Positions 21,164 to 31,872 of a stretch of 38,851 nucleotides of DNA are shown here, one piece after another. Location of the stretch: contig QCFN01000012.1 of the NCBI GenBank assembly GCA_003280245.1, positions 1 to 38,851 of the forward strand. The letters run 5' to 3'. Each line of letters starts with the position of its first letter. Positions within the stretch are counted from its first letter, which is position 1. The notes beneath the pieces were generated by a model. It ran no database searches. It saw nothing but the letters and a program-made list of their open reading frames with translations, and was not told the origin of the DNA. Source of the DNA: Prochlorococcus sp. AG-363-J23 (lineage in GTDB: Bacteria; Cyanobacteriota; Cyanobacteriia; PCC-6307; Cyanobiaceae). The position numbers were made by a program, and so were the translations under genes.

Positions 21164-21951
21164 TAACTTGATGCAGATGTATAATGACGCAAGGCAAACA
21201 ACCAAAATAATCGGCTTAATACAAAAAATATTATTGCTACTAGTAAACTAGAAGATATCATGCTTGTTGGCGAGTTACCAAGAAGAACTTCTGCAGGAAC
21301 GGTTGTCAAGAAAGCAACTGGCAAAATAAAAGTAAAAATAAATCTCAGACTAGAAGGGTATACAGAAACAGGGAATCGTCCTGATGCAAGTAGTGCCCGT
21401 AACACTTCAGTTGCATTCCACGTTTTAACAAACCATATAGTAGTAGATGCAATCAAAAACCAAATAGAATAAAGTATTATAAGGCCGCAAATTAGCATAA
21501 ATGCTACTATAAAAAATAAGCCAACCGTGATATTAGCTCCTGCAGAAAAAGATGCCCAAGTCATGAGAAAAAAACCTAAAAATATCTCAGGAAGTCCTGT
21601 AGGAGAAAAAGTCCTTACTGACAACCAAAACTGACTATCAACTGGTTTTAATAAGACATAATCAAGTGTACCTTCTCTAACATAATTAACAATAGCTCCT
21701 AGATTTGGCCTTAGAAATGTATTCGTAATTCCATCAAATAATGTGTAAATTCCCTGGACTGTCAATGCAGCTTCCCAACTCCAACCACCTAATTGATTTC
21801 CATTAGAAAAAAATAGAGAGAGCACAAAAATGCTCCCAGCAAGGCTCCCAAACATAGCAATAAGCTCAACAAGAGCATTAAACTGATACTCCAATTGAAT
21901 TGCCAAAGCTGTTCCCCAAAAAATTTTCAAACTATCGAAGTAACGTCTCAC
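21163..21951 (-). CDS. ABC-2 type exporter permease (second)
   Basis: 262 residues from GTG 21951, with about six hydrophobic spans. The pattern FLRPNLGAIVNYVREGTLDYVLLKPVDSQFW is typical of the DUF990/ABC-2 permease family, and FPVSVYPSSLRFIFTFILPVAFLTTVPAE is the family's C-terminal block. It pairs with the upstream permease and ATPase to form an exporter. Substrate unknown. The start is one base after the first permease stop, and its own stop shares a base with the TVP38-like start. Confidence 0.85.
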   Translation of the reverse strand: MRRYFDSLKIFWGTALAIQLEYQFNALVELIAMFGSLAGSIFVLSLFFSNGNQLGGWSWEAALTVQGIYTLFDGITNTFLRPNLGAIVNYVREGTLDYVLLKPVDSQFWLSVRTFSPTGLPEIFLGFFLMTWASFSAGANITVGLFFIVAFMLICGLIILYSIWFLIASTTIWFVKTWNATEVLRALLASGRFPVSVYPSSLRFIFTFILPVAFLTTVPAEVLLGNSPTSMISSSLLVAIIFFVLSRLFWLFALRHYTSASS

Positions 21952-21952
21952 A

Positions 21953-22750
21953 TCAAGCCCCCATTGCCGTATATTTGCGCACTCCTAAGCGCCACAAAAC
22001 AATAACAAGTGGCAATAAAATACAAATCCATAGAATTTGAATACAAAAACCTCCAAGCACGTCAACATTCAAACCTGATAAAACTCTTGCCGGAAAATCA
22101 ATCAAATAAGGAAAAGGCGTCAATGAAGACCACTTCCTTACTTCTGGAGGAAAGGACGAAATAGGTGCAAGTAATCCTGACAAAAACAAATATGGAACAA
22201 ACAATAAGCGTTCTAAAGCACTTGCCTTCTCATTCCAGAAACATAGTGCAGCAATTAGGCTCTGCAGAAGAAAGCTAATAGTAAATGACATCAAAGTTGC
22301 AAGCCAGGTCAAGAGTAATATCCATAAAGATGGCAACCAGAAAGCACCTGGATTAATAACGAAAAAAATTCCTGCAATACACAATGCAAAAGGAAATCTG
22401 GTTGCTTGTTCAGCTAAATGTGATGCCGCATAACGCCATAAAGGATGCAAAGGCTGCAAGAGATAAGGCGATAGGCGGCCGAGAAGTGCGTCCTCTTCAA
22501 ATGCATAAACAACCCAAACAACTGAAAATTGACGTACTAAAAAAGCCGAAAGAAAATAACGTGATAATTCAAAACCTTTAAAGCCGAGATCTAAACCTGC
22601 CTGAGTATTACTCCACAAACTCAGCATGATAAATGGAAGCAAACCAGACAATGCCCAAAGAGCAATCTCAGCTCGATATTCCAGCATATATGCATACTGG
22701 GTAGATAACAAAGACCTAGCTACTTGGTAAGACAATCCTGCAAGCTTCAC
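21953..22750 (-). CDS. ABC-2 type exporter permease (first)
   Basis: 265 residues from GTG 22750. Six hydrophobic spans are seen with the family block VVYAFEEDALLGRLSPYLLQPLHPLWRY and, near the end, FPYLIDFPARVLSGL. It belongs to the same DUF990-like ABC-2 group as its neighbour, forming the other half of the channel. Its GTG overlaps the TGA of the ATPase gene by four bases (GTGA). Substrate unknown; membrane lipid, polymer or drug export are all possible. Confidence 0.85.
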   Translation of the reverse strand: MKLAGLSYQVARSLLSTQYAYMLEYRAEIALWALSGLLPFIMLSLWSNTQAGLDLGFKGFELSRYFLSAFLVRQFSVVWVVYAFEEDALLGRLSPYLLQPLHPLWRYAASHLAEQATRFPFALCIAGIFFVINPGAFWLPSLWILLLTWLATLMSFTISFLLQSLIAALCFWNEKASALERLLFVPYLFLSGLLAPISSFPPEVRKWSSLTPFPYLIDFPARVLSGLNVDVLGGFCIQILWICILLPLVIVLWRLGVRKYTAMGA

Positions 22751-23742
22751 TTAACTTTACCTGCCCTAAAAATAGTCCCAATTAATTCATCAATTGGTTG
22801 ATCATTTACTTCAAGATCAATCACATCAAAGTTAGCCAATAATTTAGTAACAGCTTCAGTAAGTTGATGTCGAGGGATAAGTAGTCTGACGACCCGATTT
22901 TCACAATCTTTCAGTTCTCCATACGCTTCAAATGCCTCTGGTGAGACATCTTGATTCAATTCCAGACGTACTTGTCTGTTAGGAGACAAACTTTCAACTA
23001 AAGCATCTAATTGACCATCATGAAAGATCTTGCCTTGATCTATTAATAATACTCTAGGACAAAGAACTGTGATATCAGCCATATAATGACTAGTTAACAA
23101 CACAGTTGCTCCAGTACGTCGATTATATTCAGAAAGAAATGCTCTTACCTTGGCTTGTGCATTAACATCAAGACCAAGAGTAGGTTCATCAAGAAATAAA
23201 ACTGATGGACGATGTAAAAGAGATGCTAACAATTCTGCCTTCATTCTCTGACCTAGGGATAGTTTACGAACAGGACGAGTCAACTCTTCACCTATTTCAA
23301 GCATATCTGCTAGTTCATTTATACGATAACGTGACTCTCTTGGGCCAATGCCATATACAGCAGCATTGAGTTTCAAAGAATCTAAAGGTGGCAAATCCCA
23401 AATAAGTTGCTGTTTCTGCCCCATTACTAAAGTTATCTGTCTTAAAAATTCCGATTGTCTGCTCTTGGGCGAAAAGCCTGCTACTTTTACATATCCAGAA
23501 GTCGGACATATTAAACCACATAACATTTTTAAAGTAGTAGTTTTACCAGCGCCATTCGCACCTAAAAAACCAACCATTTCCCCTGCTTTTATAGAAAAAC
23601 TCACTTCTTTTACGGCACATATATCGCAAGTTTTTCGAGCTAAAAAATGCTTAAAAGTTCCAACTAAACCCGGATCTTTATCGGCCACCCGATAAGTTTT
23701 TGTCAGCCTATCAACATCAATCACTGTATCAGGAAATATCAC
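22747..23742 (-). CDS. ABC exporter ATP-binding subunit
   Basis: 331 residues from GTG 23742. The nucleotide-binding motifs are clear: Walker [10 protein letters not shown] (61-69), signature LSLGQ (161-165) and Walker B LFLDEP (182-187), followed by LTSHYMADI with the switch histidine. The C-terminal extension of about 100 residues is common in ATPases that serve ABC-2 exporters. It energises the two downstream permeases. Its start overlaps the valS stop by 14 bases, so the exporter may depend on the valS transcript. Confidence 0.92.
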   Translation of the reverse strand: MIFPDTVIDVDRLTKTYRVADKDPGLVGTFKHFLARKTCDICAVKEVSFSIKAGEMVGFLGANGAGKTTTLKMLCGLICPTSGYVKVAGFSPKSRQSEFLRQITLVMGQKQQLIWDLPPLDSLKLNAAVYGIGPRESRYRINELADMLEIGEELTRPVRKLSLGQRMKAELLASLLHRPSVLFLDEPTLGLDVNAQAKVRAFLSEYNRRTGATVLLTSHYMADITVLCPRVLLIDQGKIFHDGQLDALVESLSPNRQVRLELNQDVSPEAFEAYGELKDCENRVVRLLIPRHQLTEAVTKLLANFDVIDLEVNDQPIDELIGTIFRAGKVK

Positions 23743-26563
23743 ACAATCTTTTTCTAGTTAATTGAGCCTGTACTTCAGCCTCAGCTAACTTCTTTCTACA
23801 TTCAGCAACAATATTTGGAGGTGCATTCTTAGCAAAGTTGGGATTAGATAACCTAGCTGATAGTCCATCTATTTCCTTTTGAGCTTTTATCAAATCTTTC
23901 TCTAAGCGACTACCTAAAGCCTCAAGATCAACTAATCCATCAATGGGCAACAAAACTTGCAACTCACCACTTACAGCCGCTAATGCCTTTTCAGAAGGCT
24001 GAGCAGCAGCAGCGTCAGCGTCAAGCACATCAACCGTAGTAGCCTTGGTAAGAAATGTGATTTCAGGCAATGATTCATTTAAAATTGAAGCCAAGGGTGA
24101 TCTATTGGTAACAAATCGAACTGGAACTTCCTGAGAAGGCTTTAAACCTGCAACTGCTCGTAGATTTCTCACTACACGAATAGCTTCTATTAAATCACTA
24201 AAAGAGTTTTCTAAAGATTGATCAACTGCTTCAGTCTTAATTAAAGGCCAAGCTTCTAATGCAAGCAGAGTATCTTCTGAACAACTTGTCAAGGCATGCC
24301 ACAACTCTTCAGTCAAATGAGGCATCAGAGGATGAAGCATCACCAAAAGATCTGTTAAAACCTTTAGCAATACTTTCCGAACCATTCTCTGATCAAGTAG
24401 TTCTGACGGAGAAGGAGAATCACCAACTTGCAATCTCTTCTTAATTAACTCTATATACCAATCACAAAAATCATTCCATGCGAACTCATATAAACCCTTA
24501 GCAGCTTCCCCTAATGCATAATTAGAATATCGATCTTGTGTTTCACGATTAACCCTAGCCAAACGAGAAAGAATCCACTTATCTGATAATTGAAGATGAC
24601 AATCTATTGTAATCTCATCAGAATTCTCAAAAGTTACATCTCCTAAATTCATTAAAGCAAAACGAGTTGCATTCCATAGTTTGTTCGCAAAATTTCTTGA
24701 AGCTTCTACAGTCGCAGAAGTATTCTTCTTTCGATCATAATCAAGTCGTATATCTTGGCCAGCCCCAGCGACCTCTCGAACTAAGGCAAAACGCAAAGCA
24801 TCAGCTCCATAATTATCAATTAATAACAGAGGATCAATTCCATTACCTGCGCTTTTGCTCATTTTACGATTCTGTTCATCTCTAACCAATCCATGAATAT
24901 AAACATCAGCAAAAGGTATTTTCTTAGTCAAAAAACCAGCCATCATTGTCATCCTGGCAACCCAGAAAAAAATAATATCAAAGCCTGTTACTAAGGTACT
25001 AGTAGGATACCAACGATTAAAATCTTGTTGATCATTATCAGGCCATCCCAAAGTAGAAAATGGCCATAATCCACTAGAAAACCAAGTGTCTAATACATCT
25101 TGTTCTTGTTGAATCTCAACTAATTCGCCATATTTTTTACGAGCTTTTACTAAGGCTTCTTCCTTAGAGTGTGCAACCACATAGGGAGTTTGATTGGTAA
25201 CTTGATTAGATGTCTCACTAATGACAAACCAAGCGGGGATTCTATGACCCCACCACAATTGCCTGCTTATACACCAATCTCGAATATCAGTAAGCCAATC
25301 AGAATAAACTTTCTTCCAACGTTCAGGGATAAAACGTGGTTGACCCTTCTCAAGAAAATCTCGAGTTTTGGCAGCTAAAGGTTCAGCACGAACAAACCAC
25401 TGTGTCGAAAGTAAAGGTTCAACAGGAACCTTCCCTCGATCTGAATAAGGAACAGAATGTTTATAAGGTTCTACTTTTACAAATAAACCCTCTTCATCTA
25501 AAGCTTTCACTATTGCTTTACGAGCTTCAAAACGGTCAAGACCTTCGAATTGACCAGCATGCTCATTCATTGAGCCATTTTTCCTCATAACCGTTATCTG
25601 AGGAAGATCATGGCGCTTACCTATTGCAAAATCATTAGGATCATGAGCAGGTGTAACTTTCACACAACCAGTGCCAAAATCTTTCTGAACATGTGAATCC
25701 GCAATTACCGGGATATGACGACCAACAAAAGGTAATTTAATTTTTTTACCTACAAGATGTTGATAACGTTTATCAGAAGGATTAACAGCTACTGCAACAT
25801 CTCCCAACATCGTTTCGGGTCTAGTCGTAGCAACTTCTAAATAAGCTATGCCTTCTTCAGTTGACCCATCAACTAACGGATAACGAAAATGCCAAAGATG
25901 TCCTTCCACTTCTCGCATTTCGACTTCAAGATCACTGACAGCCGACTCTGACGCAGGACACCAATTAACCAAATACTCACCTCTATAGATCAACCCTTCT
26001 TCATGCAACCTCACAAATGCTTCAGAAACAGCAGCACTAAGGCCATCATCAAGCGTAAATCTTTCACGTTGCCAATCTACGGAATAACCCATGCGACGGA
26101 GTTGCTCAACTATCTTCCCTCCACTTTGTGATTTCCAAGCCCAAGCACGGTCCAAAAATGATTGCCTGCCTAGTTCTTCAGGAGTAATTCCTTCACCTTG
26201 CAGTTGTTTTTCGAGAATAGTTTGTACAGCAATTGAAGCGTGATCCGTACCCGGTAGACAAAGCACATTTTTACCCAGCAAGCGATGAAACCTCACAATT
26301 GCATCTATTAAGGCAGTATTAAATGCATGTCCCATATGCAAAGTGCCAGTGACATTTGGGGGTGGAATGACAACCGAAAAAGATTCACCACCAACTTCAG
26401 GGTCAGGATGAAAAGCTTTGTTTCTCTCCCATATGACCTGCCAACGACTTTCAGTACTTGCAGGGTTATACGGATTGCTTAAAACACGTGAGGTCTCATC
26501 AGAGGTACTTTCTTCATGCCCCTTCTGCGCTGAAAAGTCAAAAGGTATTTTTCCCATGCTCAT
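23729..26563 (-). CDS. valS: Valine-tRNA ligase
   Basis: 944 residues from ATG 26563. The class I signatures are [14 protein letters not shown] with HMGH at 76-79, and KMSKS at 567-571 ([14 protein letters not shown]). An editing insertion follows the first motif, with [17 protein letters not shown], and the C-terminal end has a coiled coil ([19 protein letters not shown]). It charges tRNA-Val; the window also has one tRNA-Val gene. The 3' end overlaps the ABC ATPase gene. Confidence 0.98.
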   Translation of the reverse strand: MSMGKIPFDFSAQKGHEESTSDETSRVLSNPYNPASTESRWQVIWERNKAFHPDPEVGGESFSVVIPPPNVTGTLHMGHAFNTALIDAIVRFHRLLGKNVLCLPGTDHASIAVQTILEKQLQGEGITPEELGRQSFLDRAWAWKSQSGGKIVEQLRRMGYSVDWQRERFTLDDGLSAAVSEAFVRLHEEGLIYRGEYLVNWCPASESAVSDLEVEMREVEGHLWHFRYPLVDGSTEEGIAYLEVATTRPETMLGDVAVAVNPSDKRYQHLVGKKIKLPFVGRHIPVIADSHVQKDFGTGCVKVTPAHDPNDFAIGKRHDLPQITVMRKNGSMNEHAGQFEGLDRFEARKAIVKALDEEGLFVKVEPYKHSVPYSDRGKVPVEPLLSTQWFVRAEPLAAKTRDFLEKGQPRFIPERWKKVYSDWLTDIRDWCISRQLWWGHRIPAWFVISETSNQVTNQTPYVVAHSKEEALVKARKKYGELVEIQQEQDVLDTWFSSGLWPFSTLGWPDNDQQDFNRWYPTSTLVTGFDIIFFWVARMTMMAGFLTKKIPFADVYIHGLVRDEQNRKMSKSAGNGIDPLLLIDNYGADALRFALVREVAGAGQDIRLDYDRKKNTSATVEASRNFANKLWNATRFALMNLGDVTFENSDEITIDCHLQLSDKWILSRLARVNRETQDRYSNYALGEAAKGLYEFAWNDFCDWYIELIKKRLQVGDSPSPSELLDQRMVRKVLLKVLTDLLVMLHPLMPHLTEELWHALTSCSEDTLLALEAWPLIKTEAVDQSLENSFSDLIEAIRVVRNLRAVAGLKPSQEVPVRFVTNRSPLASILNESLPEITFLTKATTVDVLDADAAAAQPSEKALAAVSGELQVLLPIDGLVDLEALGSRLEKDLIKAQKEIDGLSARLSNPNFAKNAPPNIVAECRKKLAEAEVQAQLTRKRLCDIS

Positions 26564-26590
26564 AAAGATTGATTGACTAAAAATGAAAAC

Positions 26591-27064
26591 TTAAGCATCG
26601 GAGGAAAGGTTAGAGCCTGCCCAAGGAATGGCAATTATCGAATCTAGAATTTGCCATCTCTCTCGATCTAATACAACCCTGTCAGCTAATCGAATTTGAG
26701 TCAAAGCATCGGCAGCCTTCTCAGGAGAAACTACTAAGTTGTCAGTTATAGGCATAATTAATACTTGTTGCTCTGCAGGATCACCCATCAGTTTTAGCCC
26801 CAAATCATTCACGTTGCGCTCAAAAAACAAACGTCGCATTCGCACCAACATCTGAGGACCTAACGCTTCTACAAACAATTCAAGACTTTCTTTATCTCCA
26901 GATAAACCAGAGTTCAGAGACATCCATATAAGTAATTTTACCCAACTATCAATCGTCCAAAGAGGCTGAAAGCTCTCTCGATTCTCACAAATAAGCTCCA
27001 TAAGGGCAAAATCGAATAACTTCGCCTGAGTTCTGCTTTGCATAACGGAATCAATGGCTGACAT
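26591..27064 (-). CDS. Hypothetical protein (157 aa)
   Basis: 157 residues from ATG 27064, which is preferred over an in-frame TTG at 27082. Helical, with FDFALMELICENRESFQPLWTIDSWVKLLIWMSLN near the N-terminus and the charged block ALGPQMLVRMRRLFFERN. The end (LADRVVLDRERWQILDSIIAIPWAGS) suggests a compact globular cytoplasmic protein. I do not recognise the family. It is divergent from the next plus-strand gene and 27 bases upstream of valS. Confidence 0.65.
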   Translation of the reverse strand: MSAIDSVMQSRTQAKLFDFALMELICENRESFQPLWTIDSWVKLLIWMSLNSGLSGDKESLELFVEALGPQMLVRMRRLFFERNVNDLGLKLMGDPAEQQVLIMPITDNLVVSPEKAADALTQIRLADRVVLDRERWQILDSIIAIPWAGSNLSSDA

Positions 27065-27112
27065 TTTTTCTTCTAAAGTCAAACTGATAAGGATTTAAAG
27101 CGACAAGTAAAG

Positions 27113-27370
27113 ATGACACTGGATCTCAACGACCCTGAACTCGAGTTTTCAGATCTTGTTTACGCCTACCAAACCTGGGTCATGGCAGTAATCAACGATG
27201 AAAAGCTTGATAGCGAAGACACACTGTTAAATGACGACATTACAGAAGACGCTCTAAATGCTATGAGATTTCTACCAGGCGAGGTAACAAGCGCAATCGA
27301 GACATGCCTGGCACGTGTCTATAACGTAAATGAGGATGAATTAGCTCAACTTCTTTTCCCAGAAGAATGA
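27113..27370 (+). CDS. Small acidic hypothetical protein (85 aa)
   Basis: 85 residues, strongly acidic (DLNDPELEFSDLVYAYQTWV, later DDITEDALNAMRFLPGEV and a final FPEE). Two or three helices are predicted by eye and no cysteines stand out beyond one. Small acidic proteins of this type occur in cyanobacteria without known function. It is divergent from the 26591-27064 gene, with 48 bases between starts. Confidence 0.6.
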   Translation: MTLDLNDPELEFSDLVYAYQTWVMAVINDEKLDSEDTLLNDDITEDALNAMRFLPGEVTSAIETCLARVYNVNEDELAQLLFPEE

Positions 27371-27465
27371 CAACATGCTTAAAACGTAATCGATTTATGC
27401 AAAACGCTGTGGAATTGCTATTCATTAAGTAGTAGGAAAACTCGACCTACCTATTCGCTAATCCA

Positions 27466-27732
27466 ATGACCATTGCCACTAGCCAAGTTGGAGGCATAAA
27501 TAGAGGCTTCAGAGAAGCCATTGTTGACAAATTGCGGTCATGCCACACCAAAGATCAACTTTTGGCCTTTGAAGCCCAATTCAATGCAAATGCAAATGCA
27601 GGGCCTCTTTACTTACTAATCTGCGAATTTCTCCATGATCGAACAATCTCTCGTGCGTTAGCTGCTAAATGGCTAAAAACCATTCTGGATGATCGTGAAA
27701 ACAAACTAACTGCTTGTATGAAACACCTATAA
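27466..27732 (+). CDS. Small hypothetical protein (88 aa)
   Basis: 88 residues from ATG 27466. The composition is helical with VDKLRSCHTKDQLLAFEAQFNANANAG and a C-terminal block SRALAAKWLKTILDDRENK. No motif is recognised. It is convergent with the IscA-like gene, 46 bases away. Confidence 0.6.
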   Translation: MTIATSQVGGINRGFREAIVDKLRSCHTKDQLLAFEAQFNANANAGPLYLLICEFLHDRTISRALAAKWLKTILDDRENKLTACMKHL

Positions 27733-27778
27733 AGGTAAAAAATTAATTGCCAACTAACTGATTGATTGCCAAGCGTCC

Positions 27779-28141
27779 TTACTTCTCTACTTCACTAACT
27801 TTTCTAAACCCAGCACCACAGGCACAACTTTCACAACCTGGCGGAGTACTAATCAAAAAACCTCCACCACTCATATCAGCGTAATAGCTAAGAATTAAAC
27901 CACTCAATAAATCCAGCGTTGAAGAGGGGCTATACAAAGTAACTCCATCAGCTCGACACACTGCTATCCCAGATTGCTTACCAGGAGATAAACGTATATG
28001 TAACCAACTGTCTTCACATGCATCCTCAACAAAATCAAAATGCATTTGACCTGGAGTACCAGCAAATGCTGCTTGTCGATTTAACTCGGCTGCCGCAGCT
28101 GGCGTAATTCGAAAGCCATTACTCCTTTGCAAAACAGTCAT
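27779..28141 (-). CDS. IscA/HesB-like A-type iron-sulfur protein with altered cysteines
   Basis: 120 residues from ATG 28141 (an in-frame TTG at 28150 is less likely). The overall pattern of A-type carriers is seen (FRITPAAAAELNRQAAFAG, then SPSSTLDLLSGLILSYYADMSGGGF). The C-terminal cysteines are C106 and C108 in CACGAGF, where the canonical form is CGCGxSF, with an extra C103. The usual first cysteine in the G...SGC region seems missing; C42 lies nearby but not in the expected context. Canonical members carry iron-sulfur clusters to target proteins. The altered set suggests a variant branch with a different role. Confidence 0.7.
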   Translation of the reverse strand: MTVLQRSNGFRITPAAAAELNRQAAFAGTPGQMHFDFVEDACEDSWLHIRLSPGKQSGIAVCRADGVTLYSPSSTLDLLSGLILSYYADMSGGGFLISTPPGCESCACGAGFRKVSEVEK

Positions 28142-28214
28142 GGATCGCAAACAACCTTATACCCACTATTAGCTTAAAAGAACCAATGTCGACAGCGCTA
28201 AAAAATTCAAGAAA

Positions 28215-28286
<72 letters not shown>

Positions 28287-28343
28287 AATATGATAATTCT
28301 GCACTATCGAGGCATCGTGGGGGGATAGAAACCTTTTTATGAA

Positions 28344-28841
28344 ATGGCTTCTGGCATCAATCATGATAGGGCTTCAATGAAATGGAGTGTTCCCTTTGGT
28401 CTTTGCATAAATTTAATAATTGGCTCCCCATATGGCCTAATTGCTGGAGTGACTTTTTGCCTAGGAGGCCTATGGCTATCACCAGATCTAGACACTTGCT
28501 CAGAAGCACTTAAAAAGTGGGGGTTTCTTAAATTAATTTGGTTTCCATATAGAAAATTAATACCTCATCGATCTCTGTTCTCTCATGGACCTCTAATTGG
28601 AACGACTATTCGGATTATTTATTTAAATATCTGTCTTGCATTATTAGTTGCCATAGCAACATATTTAAGGATTATTCCAGAAATACAATTACATATATAC
28701 TTATTAGAGTCAATAAATAATAATCCCAAACTTTTCATCACAATTTTATTATCATTAGAAGCCAGTGCTTGGTTACATCTAATTAAAGATGGAGATCCAC
28801 TACCCAATGAATTCCTAAGCTGGTGGCATAAATATAAATAA
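28344..28841 (+). CDS. DUF2227-type putative metal-binding membrane protein
   Basis: 165 residues. Conserved blocks match the DUF2227 family of cyanobacterial metal-binding membrane proteins: SGINHDRAS at the N-terminus, WLSPDLDT, then PYRKLIPHRSLFSHGPLIGT and WLHLIKDGDP, which supply His and Asp residues for a metal. Two or three hydrophobic helices separate them (about residues 22-46, 93-110). Related to YdjM-like hydrolases. Role unknown, probably lipid or envelope related by analogy. It ends eight bases before mazG. Confidence 0.7.
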   Translation: MASGINHDRASMKWSVPFGLCINLIIGSPYGLIAGVTFCLGGLWLSPDLDTCSEALKKWGFLKLIWFPYRKLIPHRSLFSHGPLIGTTIRIIYLNICLALLVAIATYLRIIPEIQLHIYLLESINNNPKLFITILLSLEASAWLHLIKDGDPLPNEFLSWWHKYK

Positions 28842-28849
28842 TTTTCTTG

Positions 28850-29704
28850 ATGTCAAGCATGAAAAAAAATACAAAAGAAGCTACATCAGCCTCAATACAT
28901 GAGCTTCTTGAAATTATGTCTAGGCTACGAAATCCCGCAACAGGTTGTCCATGGGACATCAAGCAAACTCATCATTCCTTAATCCCCTGCCTACTGGAAG
29001 AAGCACATGAGCTCGCAAATGCAATTAGATTTGAGAAAGATCAACATTTATGTGAAGAGCTAGGAGATGTACTTCTTCAGGTTATATTTCACGCACATAT
29101 TGCAAATGAAGAAAGCCGTTTTAGCATTTTAGATGTTATAGAAGGCATTAACAAAAAATTAATTCGACGTCACCCACATATTTTTTCTAAGCCTAAAAAG
29201 CTAACAATGCAAGAAGCAAAAAAGTCCTGGGAGAACATCAAGGCATCGGAGTCTAAACAGTCAAGCGAGAGTATTTCCAATTATCTAAGAGGAAAGATAA
29301 GATGTCAGCCAGCACTAACTGGAGCGATGACAATTTCACATAAAGCTGCATCAACAGGCTTTGAATGGGAAAATATTAAAGACGTTATAGATAAAGTTGA
29401 TGAAGAGATAATAGAATTAAAACAGGCAATCTCCAACCAAAATATTACTGATATAAAAAGTGAGCTGGGAGACGTTATATTCACATTAGTAAATATTGCT
29501 CGTTGGTTTAACATTAATCCAGAAGATAGTCTCTCAGAAACTAACAAACGTTTTTTGGATCGATTTGCTTATATGGAACTAGCCTTAAATGAAAATATAA
29601 GCACTCAATCCAAAGAAGATCTCAAGCAATTATGGCAAAGAGCCAAAGCAAAAGTTAAAGGTCAAAAACAACTATCGAATTCCTCTGATAATCTAAACTT
29701 ATAA
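28850..29704 (+). CDS. mazG: Nucleoside triphosphate pyrophosphohydrolase MazG
   Basis: 284 residues from ATG 28850 (a TTG at 28847 is adjacent). Two MazG domains: the first has [17 protein letters not shown] and [10 protein letters not shown] then [15 protein letters not shown] (the EExxE...ExxD metal set), the second [13 protein letters not shown] and [15 protein letters not shown]. The enzyme hydrolyses NTPs or dNTPs to monophosphates and pyrophosphate, and in other bacteria lowers (p)ppGpp or cleans the nucleotide pool. It is followed by speE after 14 bases. Confidence 0.92.
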   Translation: MSSMKKNTKEATSASIHELLEIMSRLRNPATGCPWDIKQTHHSLIPCLLEEAHELANAIRFEKDQHLCEELGDVLLQVIFHAHIANEESRFSILDVIEGINKKLIRRHPHIFSKPKKLTMQEAKKSWENIKASESKQSSESISNYLRGKIRCQPALTGAMTISHKAASTGFEWENIKDVIDKVDEEIIELKQAISNQNITDIKSELGDVIFTLVNIARWFNINPEDSLSETNKRFLDRFAYMELALNENISTQSKEDLKQLWQRAKAKVKGQKQLSNSSDNLNL

Positions 29705-29718
29705 AATCGAATCTAACA

Positions 29719-30570
29719 ATGTCGCAATCAAATGAATGGATCGACGAAAATCACTTAGGTGTACGATATGGTCTCAAAGGGAAGATAATTCATCATGAAA
29801 AAAGCAAATTTCAAGACATAATCATTGTCGAAACAGAACGATATGGAAACGCACTATTGCTAAACAACTGTTGGATGGCTGCAGAAAAACTAGAGAAGCA
29901 TTATCACGAATGCTTGGTGCACCCAGCATTATGTGGAGCCAAAGAAATATCAAATGTTTTGATAATTGGAGGAGGCGATGGAGGAACAGCTAGAGAATGT
30001 CTTCGATACAGCAAAGTAGAACGTTTAGATATTGTAGAAATAGACTCAAGAGTTATAGAACTAGCTCAACAGTTCCTCCCAAAGATTGGAGGAACTGCAT
30101 GGAATGACCCAAGACTTAATGTACACATTGAAGATGGAGTTGGATGGGTAAAAAAAGCACAGGAATTATTTTACGACATTATTATTGTTGATGGTTCTGA
30201 CCCAGATGGACCAGCAGAAGGGTTATTTAATAAAAGTTTCTTTGATAGATGCAAGCACATACTTAAACCAGGAGGAATTTTTGCTACTCAAAGTGAATCA
30301 CCAGAAGCTTTTAAGGAAATTCATATTGAAACTATAAAAATAATGCGAGAGATTTTCGCTTATGTCGATCCACTGTACGGCTGTGTTCCCATGTATCCAA
30401 GTGGTTGGTGGAGTTGGACATTTGCAGCCATGGATAGTCCTCGATACCTAACTCCCAAGTCCGAAAGATCTTCCAATATCATTGATCAATGCAAAATATG
30501 GAGTCCAAGATGGCAACAAGGAGGTTTTAATGCAATTCCAGCCTTTATAGAGCGAGAGCTCGCATCATGA
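29719..30570 (+). CDS. speE: Spermidine synthase (polyamine aminopropyltransferase)
   Basis: 283 residues from ATG 29719. The family motifs are seen: [18 protein letters not shown], the dcSAM-binding [14 protein letters not shown], then [14 protein letters not shown] and [11 protein letters not shown]. It transfers the aminopropyl group from decarboxylated SAM to putrescine. The next gene, agmatinase, makes putrescine, so the pair forms a pathway. The final codons overlap the speB ATG by four bases (ATGA). Confidence 0.95.
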   Translation: MSQSNEWIDENHLGVRYGLKGKIIHHEKSKFQDIIIVETERYGNALLLNNCWMAAEKLEKHYHECLVHPALCGAKEISNVLIIGGGDGGTARECLRYSKVERLDIVEIDSRVIELAQQFLPKIGGTAWNDPRLNVHIEDGVGWVKKAQELFYDIIIVDGSDPDGPAEGLFNKSFFDRCKHILKPGGIFATQSESPEAFKEIHIETIKIMREIFAYVDPLYGCVPMYPSGWWSWTFAAMDSPRYLTPKSERSSNIIDQCKIWSPRWQQGGFNAIPAFIERELAS

Positions 30571-31463
30571 CGAAAATTTCTCCACAAATGACAAATCAAT
30601 TTAATACTGATGGCCCTATATTTATGGGTGCCAAGCGTGATCCTACTAATTGCGAAGTGGGATTATTTGGTGTTCCATATGATGGAACAACCTGTTTCAG
30701 ACCCGGAGCAAGATTTGGTCCCAATGACATTAGAGAAGTAAGCAACGGATTAGAAACATACTGTCCACAGTTAAACATGGATCTAGAAGAATTAAATTTT
30801 GCAGATTTAGGCTCTCTTGAAATACCCATAGGGGCCCCTGAACCAGTAATTAATGAGGTCAATAAAGCAACAAATTATATACTAAAATTAGGCTTACGAC
30901 CTTTGATGCTTGGTGGTGAGCATTCAATTAGCGCTGGAGCTATTTCAGCGGTAGCAAAGTATTATCCTGACCTAGTTTTAATACAACTGGATGCACATGC
31001 TGACCTCAGAAACGAATGGTTAGGCACTAAACATAGTCATGCATGTGCAATGAAAAGATGTCTTGAGGTTTTACCAAGTAAAAATTTAATACAAGTAGGC
31101 ATAAGAAGTGGAACAAAGCAGGAATTCTCTGAACTATATAGTAATAAGAATTTAATCACTAATAAATCTGGATCTCTTGCCAATAATCTTCAAAAAATTC
31201 TTAGCAAGTATTCAGCAAATCATTTATATATTACGATCGATTTGGATTGGTTTGACCCAAGTGTACTGCCAGGAACAGGAACACCAGAACCAGGAGGTTT
31301 TACATGGAGAGACTTTGCGGAAATTATTAATATTTTAAGAACATATAAAATTGCTGGTGCAGATATAGTTGAGCTTGCACCTCAATTAGATTCATCAAAA
31401 ATAAGTAGCATTTTAGCAGCCAAGGTTACTAGAAGTATCATTATGCTTCTTAGTAAAAATTAA
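30567..31463 (+). CDS. speB: Agmatinase / ureohydrolase family
   Basis: 298 residues from ATG 30567. Manganese-binding motifs of ureohydrolases are present: [21 protein letters not shown] and [21 protein letters not shown]. The family includes arginase, agmatinase and formimidoylglutamase; the neighbour speE supports agmatinase (agmatine to putrescine plus urea). The first part, [19 protein letters not shown], matches agmatinase-type N-termini. It is translationally coupled to speE. Confidence 0.9.
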   Translation: MTKISPQMTNQFNTDGPIFMGAKRDPTNCEVGLFGVPYDGTTCFRPGARFGPNDIREVSNGLETYCPQLNMDLEELNFADLGSLEIPIGAPEPVINEVNKATNYILKLGLRPLMLGGEHSISAGAISAVAKYYPDLVLIQLDAHADLRNEWLGTKHSHACAMKRCLEVLPSKNLIQVGIRSGTKQEFSELYSNKNLITNKSGSLANNLQKILSKYSANHLYITIDLDWFDPSVLPGTGTPEPGGFTWRDFAEIINILRTYKIAGADIVELAPQLDSSKISSILAAKVTRSIIMLLSKN

Positions 31464-31483
31464 GTACTTAAAATACAAGACTC

Positions 31484-31738
31484 TTATAAATCATCTAAGT
31501 TGAATTCAAAAGATTTTTCAAGACCTTTATCTAATTCAAGCTGAAGATTAAAACTGTCTTGCCCAGAATCAGGTTTAATCTGAGGTAATGATGGGTTGCT
31601 TGCTGTCCAATGATGACAAAGTGCAAACTTCGCCAAATCCTGATGAACGCTAATGCGCCTCAAACGACACCAAGGTTCAGAAGACATTGGACTGTGGATC
31701 AAATGCTTGCAAGAACGACAACATTCTTTCGAGGACAT
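31484..31738 (-). CDS. Small cysteine-containing hypothetical protein (84 aa)
   Basis: 84 residues from ATG 31738. The N-terminal half has cysteines and histidines in a possible zinc-ribbon pattern (CCRSCKHL, later PWCRLRR and FALCHHW). The C-terminal half is acidic. This resembles short cyanobacterial Zn-binding proteins, but no named family is recognised. It is convergent with speB and divergent from gcvT. Confidence 0.6.
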   Translation of the reverse strand: MSSKECCRSCKHLIHSPMSSEPWCRLRRISVHQDLAKFALCHHWTASNPSLPQIKPDSGQDSFNLQLELDKGLEKSFEFNLDDL

Positions 31739-31802
31739 AAAAAATCCGCGAAGTAATTAACAGTAGAGGCCATACGCTCATCCGCCTACCATCTCGAGCA
31801 AA

Positions 31803-31827
31803 TCTCCTTCTTTCCTTCCTCTTCTTT
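31803..31827 (+). other. 25-base pure pyrimidine tract in the gcvT leader
   Basis: An unbroken C/T run lies about 45 bases before the gcvT ATG. It includes CTCCTT and TTCCTTCCTC, which resemble the 3' end of 16S rRNA and could pair with purine-rich ribosome sites. Its role, if any, is unknown; composition bias is also possible. Confidence 0.3.
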
Positions 31828-31872
31828 ATCTGAAGTAACAAACCAACGAATTACCAGACTTTGGACAACACT

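Noticed and set aside
23348-23695. 115-codon plus-strand frame
   Set aside because: Lies inside and antisense to the ABC ATPase gene with its clear Walker motifs.
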